Shown here in pieces: positions 5,707 to 7,501 of a DNA stretch of 7,501 nucleotides (positions within the stretch are counted from its first letter, which is position 1; each line of letters starts with the position of its first letter). The DNA is from an uncultured Pirellulaceae bacterium (GTDB lineage: Bacteria > Planctomycetota > Planctomycetia > Pirellulales > Pirellulaceae). A model generated the notes under the pieces. The model worked only from the letters and a program-made list of their open reading frames with translations, searched no databases and was not told the DNA's origin. The translations under genes and the position numbers were made by a program. Location: positions 1 to 7,501 of the forward strand of contig CAKQNH010000212.1 in the NCBI GenBank assembly GCA_934255105.1, read 5' to 3'.

Positions 5707-5721
5707 AGAAGCGAGACCCGA

Positions 5722-7158
5722 ATGAGACTGCGATTTTACTGCTTGGGTGTATTGTATTCGATAATGGCTGTGGGGCCGTTTGCCGCCGCACAAACCACGA
5801 CTCAGGAACGCGTTCCTACCGCCGGTGCTAGTCCACTAGGTACTGCGGCTGATACTCAGCTAGATACTCAGAAGGCAACTCTACGCGCAGGGAGCGAATT
5901 GTCCGATTATGTGGCCCTGCCCGATGAGAGTTATCGCTGGGAAGTCCGCGAACAACAGAGGATTCAGAATTGCGATGTGCTGCGTCTGCATTTGACTTCG
6001 CAGCGCTGGCATGGGGTCGAATGGCGACATGTGCTGACACTCATCAAGCCCGCTCAGGTCGACGCATCACGCACGGATGCGGTGCTGGTGATCAGCGGCG
6101 GCAGTTGGAAAAAAGATTGGCCAGACAATGGGCCGGTGACGATGCCCGTGAGTGGCGAAGCTCGCATGATGGCTGCCGTAGCCAACCAGTTCGGCTGCGT
6201 CGTCGCCGTTCTATCGCAGGTTCCCTTCCAACCGATGATGGGTGGCAAGCACGAAGATGAGCTCATCGCCACGACATTTGCCAACTACATAAAGACACAG
6301 GATCCAACTTGGCCACTGTTGTTACCGATGGTCAAATCGGCCGTGCGCAGCATGGATGCGACTTGCGCCGCAGCCCAACAGCAGTGGGGGATAACGCTCA
6401 ATCAATTCACCGTTACCGGCGCCTCCAAACGCGGCTGGACGACTTGGTTGACCGGTGCTACCGACCCGCGCGTGACAGCCATCGCGCCGATGGTTATCGA
6501 CATGCTCAATATGGACGCACAGATGAAGCTGCAAGTCGAATCCTTTGGTGGCTACTCCGAGCAGATCGAGGACTATACGGAACTGAACTTGCCAAACATG
6601 CTCAGCACGCCACGCGGACACGTATTGCAGAGCATCGTCGATCCGTTTGCCTATCGAGAAAAGTTGACTCTTCCCAAGCTGTTGATATTCGGCACCAACG
6701 ATCGTTATTGGCCGCTGGACGCTTGCAAGTTGTATTGGGATCAACTGCCAGGCGAAATACACTTGCTGTACGTCCCCAACGAAGGGCACGGCATCAAGGA
6801 TACCGCGCGGGTCTTTGGCAGCATCACCGCGTTTCATCACAGCCTCCACGGTGGCCAGCCGTTGCCTAAGCTCGACTGGGAGTTCTCCCAGTTAGAGGGG
6901 GGCGTGACGTTGGATGTCACCGCGAAAGGGGGCGTCGACACGGTGCGCGGTTGGGTAGCCACGGCGGATACTCGAGACTTTCGCGATGCCCGTTGGGAAG
7001 AGCGAGCTTGTCAATCCAAAGGCCAGAACGCATGGCAGTTGGCCGTCCCCATTCCGCAGCACGGCTTTATGGCCTGTTTCGCCGAATGTGTATCGGACGC
7101 CGACATCATGCCCGCGTTCTTTTCCACCAACGTGCGCATTTTTAGCGCACAAAAGTAA
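5722..7158 (+). CDS. Secreted PhoPQ-activated pathogenicity-related (PqaA-like) alpha/beta hydrolase
   Basis: A 478-residue protein of the PhoPQ-related family, named after Salmonella PqaA. It begins with a signal peptide: basic MRLR, a hydrophobic stretch to about residue 20, then AAAQ as likely cleavage area, so it is probably exported. A low-complexity linker (about 25-60) precedes the catalytic domain. Conserved blocks are ISGGSWKKDW (124-133), SQVPFQPM (165-172), the nucleophile elbow GASKRGW (233-239, Ser235), GTNDRYW (324-330, Asp327) and NEGHGI (353-358, His356), giving a plausible Ser-Asp-His triad. The last 90 or so residues form a beta-rich domain. The frame is open from 5503, but 73 extra residues would bury the signal peptide, so ATG at 5722 is chosen; the Shine-Dalgarno motif is weak. 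It is divergent from the isomerase-like gene. The substrate is unknown, and no link to pathogenicity is implied. Confidence 0.88.
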   Translation: MRLRFYCLGVLYSIMAVGPFAAAQTTTQERVPTAGASPLGTAADTQLDTQKATLRAGSELSDYVALPDESYRWEVREQQRIQNCDVLRLHLTSQRWHGVEWRHVLTLIKPAQVDASRTDAVLVISGGSWKKDWPDNGPVTMPVSGEARMMAAVANQFGCVVAVLSQVPFQPMMGGKHEDELIATTFANYIKTQDPTWPLLLPMVKSAVRSMDATCAAAQQQWGITLNQFTVTGASKRGWTTWLTGATDPRVTAIAPMVIDMLNMDAQMKLQVESFGGYSEQIEDYTELNLPNMLSTPRGHVLQSIVDPFAYREKLTLPKLLIFGTNDRYWPLDACKLYWDQLPGEIHLLYVPNEGHGIKDTARVFGSITAFHHSLHGGQPLPKLDWEFSQLEGGVTLDVTAKGGVDTVRGWVATADTRDFRDARWEERACQSKGQNAWQLAVPIPQHGFMACFAECVSDADIMPAFFSTNVRIFSAQK

Positions 7159-7171
7159 CACTGCGGCTCCC

Positions 7172-7197
7172 AATGTGGCTCGACAATGTGGCTCGAC
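7172..7197. repeat. Two tandem 13-bp repeats (AATGTGGCTCGAC)
   Basis: Identical units at 7172-7184 and 7185-7197, starting 13 bases after the hydrolase stop codon. The second forms part of the left arm of the 27-bp inverted repeat; the right arm has only one copy. This suggests local slippage or a nested insertion. Confidence 0.85.
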
Positions 7198-7409
7198 GCT
7201 CCGCGTCGTAAGTACCGTAGAACGGGCACTCCTGCCCGTTTCCTCTGTAGAACGGGCACTCCTGCCCGTTTCCTACCACACAACGTTTCCCTACTCCTAC
7301 GAGCTTATCTCGCAAGTGAAGAAGTGTTGAAACTAGCCACCCGCCAGCGCTCGCGCATGCAGCTTCGCATAAAATGCAATACCGACGCGGAGCGTCGAGC
7401 CACATTGTC
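7182..7409. repeat. 27-bp perfect inverted repeat enclosing hairpin repeats
   Basis: Arms 7182-7208 and 7383-7409 are perfect reverse complements over 27 bases, 174 bases apart. Each arm contains the hairpin CGACGC-TCC-GCGTCG (7194-7208) or its reverse complement (7383-7397). Between them are the two 30-bp units and about 100 bases with no recognisable gene. The arrangement resembles a small non-autonomous element with terminal inverted repeats, but it could also be two copies of a dispersed palindrome in opposite orientation. It lies between the convergent ends of the hydrolase gene and a possible gene from the right. Confidence 0.85.
7217..7274. repeat. Two 30-bp hairpin repeats
   Basis: Units start at 7217 and 7247 and are identical over 28 bases. 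Each contains the perfect hairpin AACGGGCA-CTCC-TGCCCGTT (7221-7240 and 7251-7270), with an 8-bp stem and a 4-base loop. The stems are strong enough to end transcription of the hydrolase gene, but no U-tract follows, so a terminator role is only possible. Confidence 0.9.
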
Positions 7410-7434
7410 AAGACGCATTGCTCGGGCAGCACAC

Positions 7435-7500
7435 CTATTTCTCTTTGCGTCTACGTTGCAAACGCCGATGGGATTCAGCCTGTGTCAGAAAGCCCCAGTC
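7435..7500 (-). CDS. Possible C-terminal end of a gene entering from the right edge
   Basis: On the minus strand a frame open at the window edge encodes DWGFLTQAESHRRLQRRRKEK and stops with TAG at 7437-7435. The strongly basic, charged tail looks like a real protein end, and the frame stops just outside the inverted-repeat element, mirroring the thioesterase/dnaE2 convergent gap. Twenty-one residues are too few to identify a family, so this is tentative. Confidence 0.35.
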   Translation of the reverse strand, partial: DWGFLTQAESHRRLQRRRKEK

Positions 7501-7501
7501 C

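Noticed and set aside
5503..5721. N-terminal extension of the PqaA-like protein to ATG 5503
   Set aside because: It would place 73 residues before a clear signal peptide and would run through the divergent promoter region and the 18-bp repeats.

Overview
The window looks like chromosomal DNA of a planctomycete, most likely a member of the Pirellulales. This rests on three things: the gene content (a DnaE2-type polymerase, a sugar phosphate isomerase/epimerase-like TIM barrel and a secreted PhoPQ-related hydrolase), the moderately high GC content, and intergenic regions packed with GC-rich hairpin repeats. The taxonomic call is an inference. No rRNA, tRNA, CRISPR array, transposase or phage gene is visible.

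Layout. 1-253: no convincing gene; one perfect 8-bp-stem hairpin. 254-637 (+): small hotdog-fold acyl-CoA thioesterase (YbgC/FadM/4-HBT type). 638-976: convergent intergenic region filled by a nested inverted-repeat element and three 19-bp tandem repeats. 977-4357 (-): complete error-prone DNA polymerase DnaE2. 4358-4578: 221-bp spacer with a 30-bp hairpin repeat present three times in tandem and once inverted, flanked by a 16-bp duplication of the 3' end of the next gene. 4579-5484 (-): sugar phosphate isomerase/epimerase-like protein, probably once directly coupled to dnaE2. 5485-5721: divergent control region. 5722-7158 (+): secreted alpha/beta hydrolase of the PhoPQ-activated pathogenicity-related (PqaA) family. 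7159-7434: convergent intergenic region with a 27-bp perfect inverted repeat enclosing two 30-bp hairpin repeats. 7435-7500 (-): possible C-terminal end of a gene that enters from the right edge.

The genes do not form one pathway. The isomerase-like gene and dnaE2 share a strand and could be co-transcribed. The usual imuA-imuB partners of dnaE2 are absent here. The thioesterase and the hydrolase are probably independent units.

The most interesting material is between the genes. The isomerase/dnaE2 spacer looks like a small MITE-like insertion that duplicated the last codons of the isomerase gene, leaving a GYYWN-stop copy four bases before the dnaE2 start. Several sequence-unrelated hairpin families in the window also share a short apical loop reading TCC on one strand and GGA on the other. 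This could reflect CsrA-like protein binding or a shared mobilisation mechanism; both are hypotheses.
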